Positions 1 to 14,100 of a DNA stretch of 64,000 nucleotides are shown piece by piece (positions within the stretch are counted from its first letter, which is position 1; each line of letters begins with the position of its first letter). This DNA comes from Lutraria lutraria (lineage: Eukaryota > Mollusca > Bivalvia > Venerida > Mactridae), in the NCBI GenBank assembly GCA_964023205.1, contig OZ026841.1, positions 31,262,399 to 31,326,398 on the forward strand, in the 5' to 3' direction. Both the position numbers and the translations under genes were made by a program. The notes beneath the pieces were generated by a model that did no database searches, was not told the DNA's origin, and saw only the letters and a list, made by a program, of their open reading frames with translations.

Positions 1-1685
1 AGCAGCAGAAACAATTCTGTTTGGATACTGTATTACATAATGAATTAAGTGTGGGTAACTTCTGTGTATGAAGGTACATATAATTGGCCAATAAAACCCA
101 TTTCAAAAGTTAGATACATGTACCAGTTAAAACTACAGTGGCAGATCTATACTCATCTAGACAGAGGAATAAATATACCAGCATCACTTCTAAATACTCC
201 ATTCAGAGATAGACTATTTGATAAGATTTCTTACAACTACATGTAGCACTGTTGTGATGACTTTAACAGATGCTACAGGTAAGGCTAATGCATTAATCAA
301 CTGCGTTATGTTGTAACATGTCATATACTTCCCATCAGCCACAATAAGCTAAAGAAAACAAGATAAACAAGGTCATTGCCCTAATTGTTCGCTTCCCAAT
401 CGAAACTCCCTCAAAAGGGCTTGTGTCCCTCCATAGAGTAAATATTTTTTTTAGATTCATACAAATAAGTCAAATTACAGTACTTCAATTTAGAGACATC
501 AATTTATTTTAAAGAAGCAAACTTAAATTTAATTAAGTCTTTTATCTAAGCATCAATAACAGTAAAATCAGTCTGTTTAACTTTAAATAAAGGAGCTGTC
601 TTTACAAGAGATTCCAATAAAAATATCTCTAAGTTTAGTACTAAGCCCTTTTTTAGTAGCCCTTTTCTTCAATACAATGTTCAAGATTTTTAATGTATGA
701 AGTGTAGCAGCATTGATTACCTCATGGTAAGGAACATATTTGCATATAACAGAACATGATTGACTCCCAAGTCCAGCCGATATAGGAACAATAATATCAA
801 TTGATCAAACAGATTCCCCAACAGAATAATATTCACTTCACAGTGTGCATATTATTGCTTGATTCAGCAACATTTAAATCTTATCAGCAGATAAAAATTG
901 CTGGAATCAATAATAAATCAATATTAAAGATTCTAGACTGTAGGTCAAAGTAATATTTAGCATATTTATCATAGGTAATATCGTATGTTACATAATGATA
1001 ATAGCATGTTCTCATGATATATAACACATTCTGAGCCAAAATCTCACTTATATGACTGTAGCACACTGGACAATTAAACTATTCATTTACAGTAACCTCT
1101 CTAGAGCAATAACCTCTCAATAATAACATAATTTTGCTACTCCCAAAGGGTGTTGCTTTGGTGAGGACTTGCACTGTATAATATACTGGATTATAAATGT
1201 ACATGTATCATAACATCTAAGTGATAAAAGATTCCCTAGAAGAATTCTCCCTTCTAGCAGACTATAGTCAGCATACAAGACTCTGACACTGTGCTCAGCA
1301 CTTAAATCACAGGAATTTACCCTTACACACTAGACTGGAAGATGAGGCAGCACTTAATTAACTAACTAATGCAGACTGAACATCTGTTCACTATATGTAT
1401 GTACTGATGTTTGGTGTGAATAAGTTCCATCAAGTAACTACACCCATCTGTTAGCCTCATAAAGTATCATGCACCAAAATGTGTATACTGAAAAATCATC
1501 AAATAGCCAGACCAAAATAATACATACTGGTAGGTCTGTACCCGAGGACTGCAGATTTGTTTGTTTGTGTTAGATCATTAGATTGATTAAGATAAGCTTA
1601 TTGTGCGAGGCAGCATAAATACATGTATGCTACTATAGTACATGTATAATACATAATGCTGCTGCACACAGGATTGGAGCCTGCA
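1..1685. other. Intergenic, no supported feature
   Basis: AT-rich sequence. No open frame resembles a known family and none has convincing splice sites on both sides. The short open frames here look like chance. It could be an intron or untranslated region of a gene beyond the left edge, but nothing shows that. Confidence 0.5.
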
Positions 1686-1686
1686 T

Positions 1687-1815
1687 AGTCCAACTAATTA
1701 GACTGTTTGTGACGACGAGATACTTTTTCAGTTTTTGACTAGCCTAAGTAGCCTTTCTGAATTCGTTCAAGAAAATCGGCCAACCAAAAAGCCGAATTGG
1801 TAGCACTGTAGGGCT
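1687..1815 (+). repeat. CTAATTAG-family short element, copy 1
   Basis: One of three related copies (others 3811-4058 and 36174-36301). All start near AACTAATTAGACTG, share TGTGACG-CGAGA, then TTCCGAATTCGT or a variant, then ATCGGCCAACC, and end near CCGAATTAGTAGGGCTAG. The ends form an imperfect inverted repeat (ACTAATTAG against CGAATTAGT). About 125 bp with no coding capacity, so probably a non-autonomous mobile element. This copy is the most diverged at its right end. Confidence 0.6.
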
Positions 1816-2039
1816 AGAGTCTGCATATCAACAGAAATGATGCTTATAAGCAAGTATTTGATAATTTATAGCGTTTAAATAACTCAATTACTCAATTTCA
1901 ATTAGTCAATAGTACAAGTTTATAGTAAAGTGAGTCAGTGAGTTATACAATTACATTATATTCAGTCTAAGTCTGCTAAGCTATACACTGGTACATAATA
2001 AATTATATTCATCGAACATGGATAAACTAAAATTGCATA

Positions 2040-2580
2040 TTTTAAACTTTTTATTAATTTTTAATACCAAGAAATCAGATTCGCTCCTATATTCACATAT
2101 AAACAAAAGATGTATTGTAAAACGTTAATGTTCCAAATTAAACTGATCTGATATTATACAAAATTATACAACCAAACTCTTTATTTTCCAAAACCAAGAC
2201 TTGAATTTACAAGAATTAAATCCTAAATACACTCAGGGCCAAAAATATGGAATTCATTACCCATAGAGGTACTCAGGTAGTAAAAATGTGCAAAATCTAA
2301 ACACATTTAAACAAAAATATACTGGATGGTGGAAGTCATTTCATTAATACAAAATATAAATTAATATAACTGTTTCTTGTTTTCTTTTGTTTCTCGTTTT
2401 CTTCATACTTTATGCTTATGTTGTCATTTTTATTGTTTTCTTTGTTGATTTTTCATGTAGACTGGTGAATGTATATGTATATATTATGTAAACTTTGTTG
2501 ATCAACTGAGGCTAACAGGTAAGGTTGGGCATTGCCTGTGTTGCCTCTATAAATAAAGTCTTTATTATTATTATGATTTT
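2040..2580 (+). mobile_element. Decayed LINE 3' end (non-LTR retrotransposon)
   Basis: Around 2225-2270 the + strand reads GPKIWNSLPIEVLR followed by a stop; shortly after, in a shifted frame, it reads TFKQKY. This is the usual tail of jockey/CR1-type reverse transcriptase ORFs (an IWNSLP motif, then an FK..L segment). A T-rich 3' region follows, then AATAAAG and a TTATTATTATTATG tail near 2553-2575, as at a LINE 3' terminus. Frameshifts and stops show it is dead. The clade cannot be fixed from this fragment. Confidence 0.6.
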
Positions 2581-3192
2581 TATCATTACAATTTATATAT
2601 AGTAACCAAAGATTTTATATAATAGAACAGACTATGGTGCTACCAATAAATGTAACAAATTACATACATGATGTACACATGGATGTTTTAACACCTGTCT
2701 ACATAAATATAAATTACAATCCAGGAAGCTGTTCAACTCCTTGAGGGAGTTTCTGAACTTACAATGCATAACAAAAATCTCTGGGGTCAGCTGTGGATTT
2801 TAGAGATATCAAGAACAGTTTACACTAATTCAACCCAGACTGTGTAAAAGAAAGTCAGCTTTTACCAGCCTTTGAAAATATCAGGTCTATTGTAATTTGT
2901 TTATAAAAAAAAAAATTACCAGTCAGACTCCAAAGTTCTAACCATTAAAATTTTAAATGTTCAAGATCACTTCAATTGATACATTAGAACAGTTGAACAC
3001 CCTCTCCCTCCCACCCAAACTGTTAAATTAATGATAATTAATACATCTTATTATTAATCATATTTATTATTTAAATTATATTATACCAATTAAAAGAGAT
3101 TTCATGATTCATATATGATTGTGAAACCTATAAATTAAGTGTAAACTGTAATAAGGATCAGAAGTGAAACTGAAACCTGTCATCTTTGAATT

Positions 3193-3281
3193 AAAGCCCC
3201 ATAAGCTTTTTGCTATAAAAATAAATGCAAAAATCAAACAATTGCTGATATTATCCAAAGATAATTATTACCGACGAAACA
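3193..3281 (+). repeat. Dispersed repeat AAAGCCCC, copy A
   Basis: Matches 17746-17821 in the same orientation. Both begin AAAGCCCCAT, contain AACAATTGCTGATATTATCC followed by AAGATAAT, and end TTACCGACGAAAC. Non-coding. No terminal repeats are clear, so the element boundaries are unknown. Confidence 0.65.
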
Positions 3282-3810
3282 AGACATTTTTCTTCTAAAA
3301 ACACTCATTTCACTGTGATTTTTGCTTTTGTAAACTTGAAATATGTAGAGCGCGTGACGTCACTTTACTAAGTGTGCATATAGCATGACTGCAGGGAAAA
3401 CTCAGGTGTTCTATAAATAGTATTTATTTCAATGATATTGAAAAAAATACGATATAAGTTTCGGAAACATTTTTTCTTGCTATAAAGTATGCACGGGAGG
3501 AAAACACACCGGATTCCTCTGTTATAGAACAAACAGAAACTATTAGGACCAATACATTTATAAGCTTTATGGGACTTTAAAAGTATTCGGATTGCTTTGT
3601 AATTCAAAATTGTAAAATTATGACTTTCTGTGTTGCTCAGTTACCCTGTTCATTATGTATATAAAACCAGACGAGTTCATTTAAAATTTAATTCAATTAT
3701 TTCTTCAAGAAGCACAATATTTAAAATGTAGTATTTTGGCTGCAGCAGTACTTATAATGACTATCATGAGAAAAATATCTCAAGTATTAACTGGTACATT
3801 ATGTCATACA

Positions 3811-4058
3811 TTAGTCCAACTAATTAGACTGCTTTGTGACGGCAAGACATTTTTTCGACTTGACTCCGTCCCGCACAGGCTGAGAGGATGGCCTTTCCGA
3901 ATTCGTCCACGAAAATCGGCCAACCAGAAAGCCGAATTAGTATCTAGGGCTAGTCATACATAGCCTGACTTATTCGGCTTATGGTTGGCCGCTTTCATAA
4001 ACAAATTCGGAAGGGCCATGATCCTCTCAGCCTGTGCAGGACGGAGCCAAAATCGCAA
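3811..4058. repeat. CTAATTAG-family element, inverted dimer
   Basis: The left half (3811-3953) is a copy of the family at 1687 and 36174. The right half (about 3965-4058) is a diverged reverse complement of the left: CAGGCTGAGAGGAT at 3877-3890 pairs with ATCCTCTCAGCCTG at 4021-4034, and CGGCCAACC pairs with GGTTGGCCG. The locus is a tail-to-tail palindrome that could fold into a long hairpin. Confidence 0.7.
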
Positions 4059-4059
4059 T

Positions 4060-5157
4060 ATGATAATAATTTGTAAAGTTTACAAACTCATTCAAGTCAT
4101 TGTGACAATTTCTAGAAAATGGAAGGTACATTTATGAATAGTCATAATAAAAACTAATATAATAAAGATGGTAACAGAACTGTAGAATATTAAATTCATA
4201 GTTAATTTAACATGTAAAATGTCAGGCAACGTTAAAGAATCACAGACTGACAGTACCTATAACATATCTTTGAATTATGGAATATTTTTTAGGACTTGTC
4301 ATTCAGAGTTAATGAAAGATACGAGTGGAATTCCAGGCATTCCCATCACAGATAATACTAGCATCACTGAGGGGCGCCATCTTGAATTCATTTGCAAACT
4401 CGAGTGAAGTCGATATCAGTCGAACTCGAGTAAAAAGATACATCAACTAATGAATATACTTCTTTATCGCAGACTATTACGTTGTCATAGTAATTTTCAT
4501 TCGCACGGAGGCTGTCATCGTTTTATCACACAATAAAACCAACTCAATTAGTGGTCAGTGGAGTGTGAAAATCGCCGGTGAAAGCTACAAGTGTTTCAGT
4601 GATGATCTTTTGAGCAATTTAGATTATTCATAAAACTATACTTACCCATTTTAATCCTTCAAAATGCGAATAAATTTATCCTTGAAAATGAAAAATGACA
4701 CCGAAAATCATCACAGAATCTCATGAAAGTCACCCGAGTGTAGCTAACACCAACATCCTTGTGTTATACCTACACACTCGATCGAAAATGTGTGCAAATT
4801 AGTTGGGCGAATCCATTTATAAAGATAGGCGAGGCAAGTTAGAACGTTCCGACTATATATGATTCATCGATCATTCCGTCTACTATATCACTTTGTTACT
4901 ATTGATGCATAATCAAATATGTATTTAAAACATAACTCTTTAAACAGATAAGAACTGTATGCTGATTTTATCTAGTATTATTTAAATGTTTCATGAATGT
5001 ATTTGGCAACGACTGGATTTATCACGTGAACTAATAATGGCTTATCCTAAACCATATCCTGTTTTGATTGGCTATTAACTCCGCCTATTTTCCCACAATC
5101 CATTACGCATCGTACACATGAGGTGGTCATTGTAAACAAATAGACTACTGTCACAGA
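4060..5157. other. Upstream region of the FAXC-like gene
   Basis: About 1.1 kb before the first coding exon of the FAXC-like gene. No TATA box is obvious just upstream of 5158. GGCGCCATCTTGAATTC at about 4374-4390 and CTCGAGT motifs at about 4400-4430 are the only compositional breaks. The start site and 5' untranslated region cannot be placed. Confidence 0.3.
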
Positions 5158-8100
5158 ATGCTCGTGGAAATTGGAATTTGTTTATTTGGTATTTCCGCCG
5201 GAATAATTGGATATTTGTATTATAAATACAGGTAATAATAGTATAAAATTATGTATTTGTGAAATAGGTTTTCGTTTACAAATTTTCTTATTAAGTTGTA
5301 AATAATTACAGGCCGCTAAATTTGGTCGATTTTATACATTTGATAGAATATTGCTATGTATAAAGTTGACCAGTTATTATTCTAATTCGACAATAATTTA
5401 AAATTCTTGTGTTTTGTCGACATTTTTTTCTTTCTTTTAGAATAAGTTATTGAACATTTGGCGCGATTTCAACATCAGTTAAGTATAGTGACAATTAAGT
5501 ACTGTTTTAAGAATATATCTAATTGGATATATTCGCTTCAATTATAGTTATGTAATATAAGATATTGATTATATTTCATGATTATATAATCATGGGTACT
5601 GTACACATCAGTTCTTAAGCTATAATCCTCTGTTAGAACTGTGTGCTGACACAAACAGGATAAATCAATACCGTTTTATCATGCTATCTAGCCGTTCGTT
5701 AATTATCAAACAAAGATTTTCTCCAAATGGCTTAGGCTTTGAGCAGACGAGACTTGTGTCAGAGTCCTTTCACCCAGACATACAGGTATGCATGTGACTT
5801 CTTCTTTTGTTGAAGTGTCAGAACGTTCACCCCGAGTGAAGAAATTCGGACAATTTGTTTGGAGTTCATGGTCAGTTCGAATGGACACTATGCATCAAAT
5901 GGCGAGGTCATGTTAAACACAAATATACATATATACATGGTGTATTGCGCTTCTACTTGTAGTTTACCAGACAACGAACTGATGCGCCTGTCTCCTTGTA
6001 TTTAAAGGCTTTTAAGATTTTATTTAATTACGCTGTGAAATCATTTAGGGTCCAACCAGAACACCCCGTATGTTTGCGTTATTCATTGAATTCATATTAA
6101 AATCATTGTGTCATTATCATAATATGATATGCCCCCTAAAGTCCCTAAATAAAGTTATTCATTGTACAACACCGCATTTGATTAGATTTGTAACCCGGTA
6201 TTCATGCAGGGTTCGATTCTAGGTCGCGATAGTTCATACCCTTCCATGAACATTTTACCAAAAAGGCGATTTTCTTCCACATGTGGAGAAAGTGTCCGGT
6301 TCTACGTGAAAGGGTAAGTTAGAGCTGGTGTATATAACTGAAAAATGTTGAAAAACGGCGTAAACCCAAAAGAACATGCTATTGAAGTACAAATGAGGGC
6401 ATTTAAATTCTACACGACTTGATTTTTAAATCAAGTTATATTCAGTGTATTTTATCTAGCGTCTGATCTTCTAAATTTGCGTATGTAACGTTCGTATTAC
6501 AAAGAGATACGTTTAAGTTACCCTTCTTACCGATTTGAAGTTATAAAAGTGACAAATACAGTAGTATCTATTTTTATTGTTTGTTATTTTGAATTGTGAA
6601 CATGTATTAAGTGACATGAAATTTCTTTGTAAATCTTACATGATGATAATTACCGGGTTCAATCACTGTCTGCATAAAACTATAGTATAACTTTTGTCTG
6701 GGCCGACGAAATGTTTCAAAAACTCTTATACCTTATTCGGATATTTTGCCAAGTTATTAGATCTTACAAATTCTCCTCAGCTTGCTTGTGTTTAGATGTC
6801 ATAGGTAGGAATGAACAATTAACCAGTGAAATAAGTATACGTCGTCAAAATGCTTATCGTATCATCGCCGCCATTATTGTACTTCCACATGATAAGAATA
6901 TCCGTACAAAATATCAAAAGTAACTGTCACTTTTAATCTTTTGCGCTTTTTCAAATTCTGTCAAGTTCAAAGTTATGTTGAGTACTAGTAACGAATAATA
7001 TAAAGATCCATACTATTTTGTCATTGTGAAAAAGAATGCTTTATATGCTAGTAACAACTTTGCTTATACAGGTTAGCAAATAAAGTAACGGCACCGAAGG
7101 ATGTGGTTATTTTATATCAAGTAGGAAGAGGGCCCCGAGCTCCGAGTTTTTCTCCATTCCCGATGAAGCTTGAAACGTTCCTGCGTATGGCTAAAGTTCC
7201 GTACATCGTGAGTATACCGTAAAACTGGATTTTATTACTACCATTTGTTGCGTTTTATTTACTCTTTTATTAGAACACTTAATTTCACGCTGTCTGAATA
7301 AACTGTGAATAGCTATATTTTTTGTAAGCTTTAGCGACTGAAATAAATGAAAATAGTCACACATTTTCTGAGAGTGTCGGCAGTACGAGGAGAACGGTTG
7401 ATGTTATATAAGCACCAAAGACCTATGCATGTATGTATATAGGTCTTTGTAAGCACCAAGTATAAAAGTCAGCAAACGTCATGATACGACTGTGTATTGT
7501 ATAATCGTGTATGTTATTTAGAACATGTAACCCACAAGAACGATTTCATTGGGTGCTTTTCCTAATAAACTTTGTACCCATTTCCATTACATGTAATATA
7601 GTCCGTTAAGAATTATTCATGACGGTAGTAAACTTATTAAGATGTCGCATAAACATTCAAATCTATATCTAAACACTTTTTGTCATATAATTATACCTTT
7701 TTAACATCTCATGGCGGGAATAATTTACGTTTTAGTCAACAAATATTGTGATCATTTTTATTTGAAAATCATATATCGATAAGCATATCGTCTTTGAAAG
7801 ATACCACGATGATCGATATCTCGAAATTGTTTCACATCCCTTGTAGACAGTCTGCATAATTCCAGTTGGTGGGTACCGCTTGTCTTGACTTCTTTCCAGG
7901 TATTACCGGTATTTTGTCAGATACACGAAACAGAAGAATATTGAATGAAACACCCTTAATTTTAATTCCCGTTATTTTTTTATAATATTGGCATTTAGAC
8001 CTATGCCACAGTTGGTTTATAACAGTTATACATTGTATAACGTTACAAGTTGTAAATACACACAATATATTGCGTAATCTTGTCAGTTTTAATGTATACA

Positions 8101-11100
8101 TTTTTTCTAGAGTTTCAGAATCATAGTATTAATTAAGACAACAATAACGTCTCACAGTCATAAATTTGCAATTCAGTTTGAAATTGTTATGGTTGCCATG
8201 GGAATTTGTTGAAAACAGTATTGATTTTCATCATCGTGAACTATTTTTTTCTTAAGAGTGAAAAACTTAGGCTTTTAATGTTTTTATTGAATCTTCACAG
8301 AAATTTACTAGATACGAGATCACTATACATTTGTATTATAAATCACAAAGCCCCCTCCAGGTGACCTTGACCTATTGCCCTTAAAATGCACAGGTTATGT
8401 TGAGGAACCAACTCATGAAGGTATATGATTGTAGGTGGATGCGTTTTGATTTTTTATAGGCAAGGTTAAAATTTGATACAAACAGACAGCCAAACAGCAG
8501 GGGTGACACTATTCATGATATATCCGTCCTGAAAGAGCTATGATTTCTGAGCAGAACATAAGTAATTTGACGAAAATATGTAAAGAAATGACAAAGTTAT
8601 TGCCAATTTAATCTGCTCTGGAGGATTTTCTTTAATACAAACGTTGTTGAAAGCCCCATGTTTGGTAAAAATGGTCGGCCATCTATGATTTTCAGGGTTT
8701 TTTTTAATTTGGCTCGATTGACACCCCTGAAACAGACAGAAAGATAGGCCATGAACATTATATGCCCCCGATCTTTCGATACGGTTTATTAAAATGGATT
8801 CTATAAAATCGTACCAATTGTCCTTAAAAGAATCATAGTTATACCCCTCTGAAGTAGTGAGGGTATATTGAGTAGTACAGGTCGGTTAGTCCGTCGGTCG
8901 CACTATAACACGGTGGTTAACCGGCTCGGACTTTTTTGGATCAAATCAGCGTCCCCAGACTATTTTTGATCGAGTAAAGGACTTTTACGGATTAATTTCT
9001 TAAAAACAATGGACAAACATCCTGATTCAGGCGCAAAAACACGTACGAATTTTACAATTTTTGTACAACGGAACTTTAACATGTCTGTTCTTTCCATATA
9101 CATTTTTGTATTCAAAATAATTGTAAATTTATTCTTTACATCGATAAAAAGTCTGAAGTTTCTAAAGCGAAAGTGAAAGTGCATCAACATTTACCTGAAT
9201 TACTAAGAGACTTCATGCACACTAGAAGTCCTTCGCTGCTAAGTTTTTTGTTTTTCTCTTTAACAACAATGAACCGAATTTTGACTGGATAAATACCCGA
9301 TAAATACCTTTGATACATGTTATTATTCAGTTCAGTAACGATATTGATTGAAAAACATGAAAACTTTGTAGAAATTGACATCTTATTCCTTCACTCGACA
9401 ATATCGCCCAATCTTGCGAGGGAAAATTTGATTACATTTGTGCAAGGACTCTGTTCTCTGTGATGTTGATTTAACATTATTTTCTTGTTAATATACATTT
9501 GTGCCGTTCCGCCGCACATAAATAGTTAAAATAAAATAAGTAGAACATATAAAATATCAAATATTTTGAACACACCTGTCTAAACTTTTAGCTTGATATT
9601 CATTAAAAGTCCTTTGCTCGATCAAAAATAGTCTGGGGACGCTGATTTGATCCAAAAAAGTCCGAGCCGGTTAACCACCGTGTAAAACCTGAGAATGATT
9701 TGACCTACCTACGATAAGTAGATTGATTATCAAGTATAGATGGTGTCAGAAGGTCAAAGGTTGTGGTCACTGTGAAAACCGGGGCCCTTACTGATCAATA
9801 ACAGGAAATTACTATCCATGCAGTTGGCGTTTAAAAGTATATCTTTAAGAAGATTGAAATGAAAATAAATAGCAAATTCTTCAGTGTAAATGTGGAATGT
9901 TATATTATTATGTCCATGTTCTTATATTCTATGGCCAGCTGTTAAAGATAAATAAGTGAAATATAAGCCACTGGCATGCTTGCAAGTTTAGAATGTGTTC
10001 GATAAGATATGTGTTTTTCTTTCAACAACTAAATTCTTTCATTTGAAAGTACGTACAATAAGTGTAATTACTGTATATTGTTGTCTCACTAGGGTATGGT
10101 TGGCGTCTCCTTCTACGTACACTTGTTGAACGTTACTTTTCATGTTGATACTACACGTCTTAGCATATGCTAAAATAGCTTTTCCAAAACCTAAATATCG
10201 TGTACATATAACAAAGTGGAACCGTTAACAACAGTGTTAAATGAATAAGTACAGTATTTATATGGATTCATTTATATACATTAAAAACATATATTATGAG
10301 TCAATACAAATATGAATAAACATAAACAATATGCATTAGATCAATACGTTTATATATATACGGTTTTACATGTATATAATATACAGATGTATACAGATTG
10401 CTGTACATAACGAACTATTCCCTTTCAACAACAACTACCTTACTGCAACAACCAAGCTGCTCGTATTGACAAACTATTGCTCAAGAGAGATCTAACATTG
10501 TGTATTAGTATTTGAAATTTCAATTTTTGTGTACATTCTGGCATTATTCTAACTTCTTTAACGAAGCATGTTTACGCTTTGAATCATGAGGGACAAGTAT
10601 TACAAAGCTGAGACGATTCTTGTCTATGATATATCACACACGGTCAAGTAGACACATCCTTATAGTTCGTCTTGGAAGGGACACATTGCAGAAAAACCTT
10701 AAATATAATCATTTTCGCTTTATATTTCTGATTTATATTAAAGATACCATCCACGCTTACATTTAAACTATAGATGCTTAAACTATGAAGTGATTTACAT
10801 ACATAATAGTGTCATACATTTCTGACGTGCCACTTAAACAGTTCTTCAATGTGTCTATACTTAAGTTGATATTTCCTTTATGCAGTTTTGTATTTCGTAT
10901 TAACTGTCCTCTTATATATATACCGTTATATAATACTTGTATTTTTCCTGATTACTGCAAGCTATGTGATATTTACTCGATGCAATGTATATCAATGGTA
11001 GAGATTACAAAAGTTTGTGTTTAGAGGGGCCCGGGGGGAGACTTTATCAATTCAGCCGTTTACAATACATTAGGTTTGAATCTATCTTCATGGGCTTATT

Positions 11101-14100
11101 AAAATGACTGCTGACTCTGACGATTCCATGCTGATGCTTAATTACACTTTGTATAATCCATGTTCTGTGATCTATATACTTTACCTTCTGTTTGCCTGAT
11201 AGAACGGGCAAAGACCAAACCTGTCCATCTATAAATTCATATGTAAGCAACATTATGACAACATATTAAATTACAATTTCATTCATGGAGTAACTGTTTT
11301 ATAATTTTATAGCGGGTTAGCCACAAGGTTTCAATTTTCTGGGTGTGGTTTTAATAAATCGCTTGTTGTTGTTAAATCTGGCTATAATAAAAAAAGTAGT
11401 GACTGAATCGCTTCAACTGTTTGGTTTTCACACCGTTGTTCAAAGATACGTCAGTATTGACAGGCGGCCAGTTCCCTAATACGTTTATTAGGATGATATA
11501 CTAACCAGTACTAACTTGATATACTAACCAGTACTAACTTGATATACTAACCAGTACTAACTTGATACACTAACCAGAACTTACTTACCCGTCCACAAGG
11601 AGTCGGCCATGTTGCCAATTATGAAAGAAAATCGTGACATTTTGCCAAAATTTTATAGAATGGTATGATCTGCCGCTGCTGGGACTCGAACCACTAAACC
11701 ACGGCTGTGGCCAAGGCTGAATGTTCGAATTATGTTGACCATATATTGGACAGGAAGTTTCCAAGAATGCTGCATGTTATTGAAACAGTTCAAAACATTC
11801 ATACCATTGAATAATAATATTTTATCAATAAGAAACAACGTATCGGTGAGGAAATATAGGACGTTGGTGAAATGACTTTCTTTAATTTTCTAGACGAATT
11901 TTAGTCATGGTTAAGAGTTTATTCTAGTTGTTTGCGGGTATATAGTGTAGTGTCTGTTACTAGTTTGGGTAATCCTGGCCATTTGATTGGCTAATAGTGA
12001 TGTCGGTCATTTTGATTGATCAATCATTGGACTGGCTATTCTTCGCGTAACCTGTCATGTTTGATTGAATCTGTGTGTCTGCTCTTTTGTTAATAGTTGA
12101 TATAGGTAAGTAAATCATGCAGTCATTGCTCTGTGATGTTGACCTTGATAAGTTGTTGTGTGGAATAATATCGGAAATGCTACACATTTGAAGTTCAATG
12201 TGGTTGTATCATAGCAGATTATGGTGAATTTGGTAGTATTTAGAGTATATTCTATTTGATTAATGGAGGGTATGATATTACCATGTGCTTGTGAACTATA
12301 TAAATGAATTTATTCACTTGTCAAATACTCATGATTGTCAATATATGTGTAATATTCATAACATGTAAATATGTTATACTCTCCATAATGGAGGATTGGA
12401 TAAAATATACAGTCAATATCCTGTATGAAAAAAGCAACTTCATACAAAAAACATAAACCAATATGCTTCTTGTATTTCGTCTATCTATAACGTTTCGTTA
12501 TAGTTTTTCTTGTTATATAAGTGTAAATGATAAAATAGTATTCTTTCCAATGACTTTAATTAATAGCAGCGTAACTTACTTACGAAACGTACCAGATGTA
12601 TTAACCGGTGTTGCACTGAACGAATCATACTTGGGTGTGACAAACAGCCTTTGCTCAATAAAGTAACGTTGTGTGAAAAAGAGAGACGCAGTGTGATATG
12701 AGTATACTTAAATAACGATTCTCACACATTATTAATTAGGTTTTAGCTTTTATTCCTCCATTTTCTAAAGAGTTACAAACAATATGAACGTACAAGGAAA
12801 CATGACACAATTATATATGTAAACTTGTACTTCATGTTCACACATTTGTCTCAATGTGTGAATGAACGGGATCCGATAGTCTGGTACCCGTCTCCAATCT
12901 TACTGTAAGATTGGAGACGGGTACCAGACTAGGGATCCGAGTGTTATTTGTAGGAATGAATGTCATGAATGCAGGAAAATCACCGTGATTGCTATATAAT
13001 CATTTCGTGATGTCCACGCCATTTTATCTTTCACGAATCATGAACAATTTAAATATACTAGACCGAAACATATACATATATTTTAAAATACTAGTCCTGA
13101 CTAACGACTTCTTAAAGCTGATATTATAAAAAAATACTAGTATACGACGTCACCCGTGTCGTATATAATACATGTACACTGTACTTCAAACTTGTTTGAT
13201 TCCAGTCCAGTCCTCTACGACTCGCCTCCGTCGTCGAGTAGTTAAGGTCGCTGACTTCAAATCACTGTAACCTCTCACTGATGGAGGGTCGTGGTTTCGA
13301 GCCCCACTACCGACCATGTCTCTTCATATGAGAAAGTAGGTAGTTGCTTACGGAGGATGGGAGTCTAGTACTGGTTCTTTCCAGGAACAATGCCTAAGTC
13401 AACTGTCCGCCTCATATGACTCTGACTGTTGAAAAGGGGCGTAAAACCCGATATTAACAAACAAACCAGCTCTCTACATAAACGTACACTTGTTGTTCTT
13501 ATTTTTATGCCATCTATAAAGCATGCTATGTCATTATACAAATATATAATTACATGTGTGTGTTGGCGGTGAAGACACGGTATGTGGTAACATCCTTTGC
13601 GTTTCTTTTCTTATTTTGTTGAAAGAACGACCACGCTGCCCGATTCTCAAGCAAAGGTAAGACACCGTGGATCGAGCTGAATGGGAAACCAGTTCCTGAC
13701 TCCCAGATTGCCATTGAATTTCTGAAAAAGAAATTTGAACTCGATGTTGATCTTCATTTAACAGAGGAGGAAAAGTCGATCGGCAGAGCTTTCCTTAAAC
13801 TGACTGAGGAAAACCTATATTGGTAACTTATCAGTTTATATACTTCCTGAATAACACAATATATAAGTATGTTAACAATTACATGAAGTGCCCACTTCAG
13901 ATCTAATTGAAACACATACTTATCACCTCTTTACTTGCGGAGAAAATGTTAGGACTAGTATGGAATTCTGGAAAATGGTTAGACTAATTGTCCCCTGATA
14001 CGTAACTAAAATACTGTTGAAACAGACATGAAACCTGATTTTCATTTATTTCTTAACATGCAGTTAACCATTTTAAACATGTGATCACGATGAGAAACAA

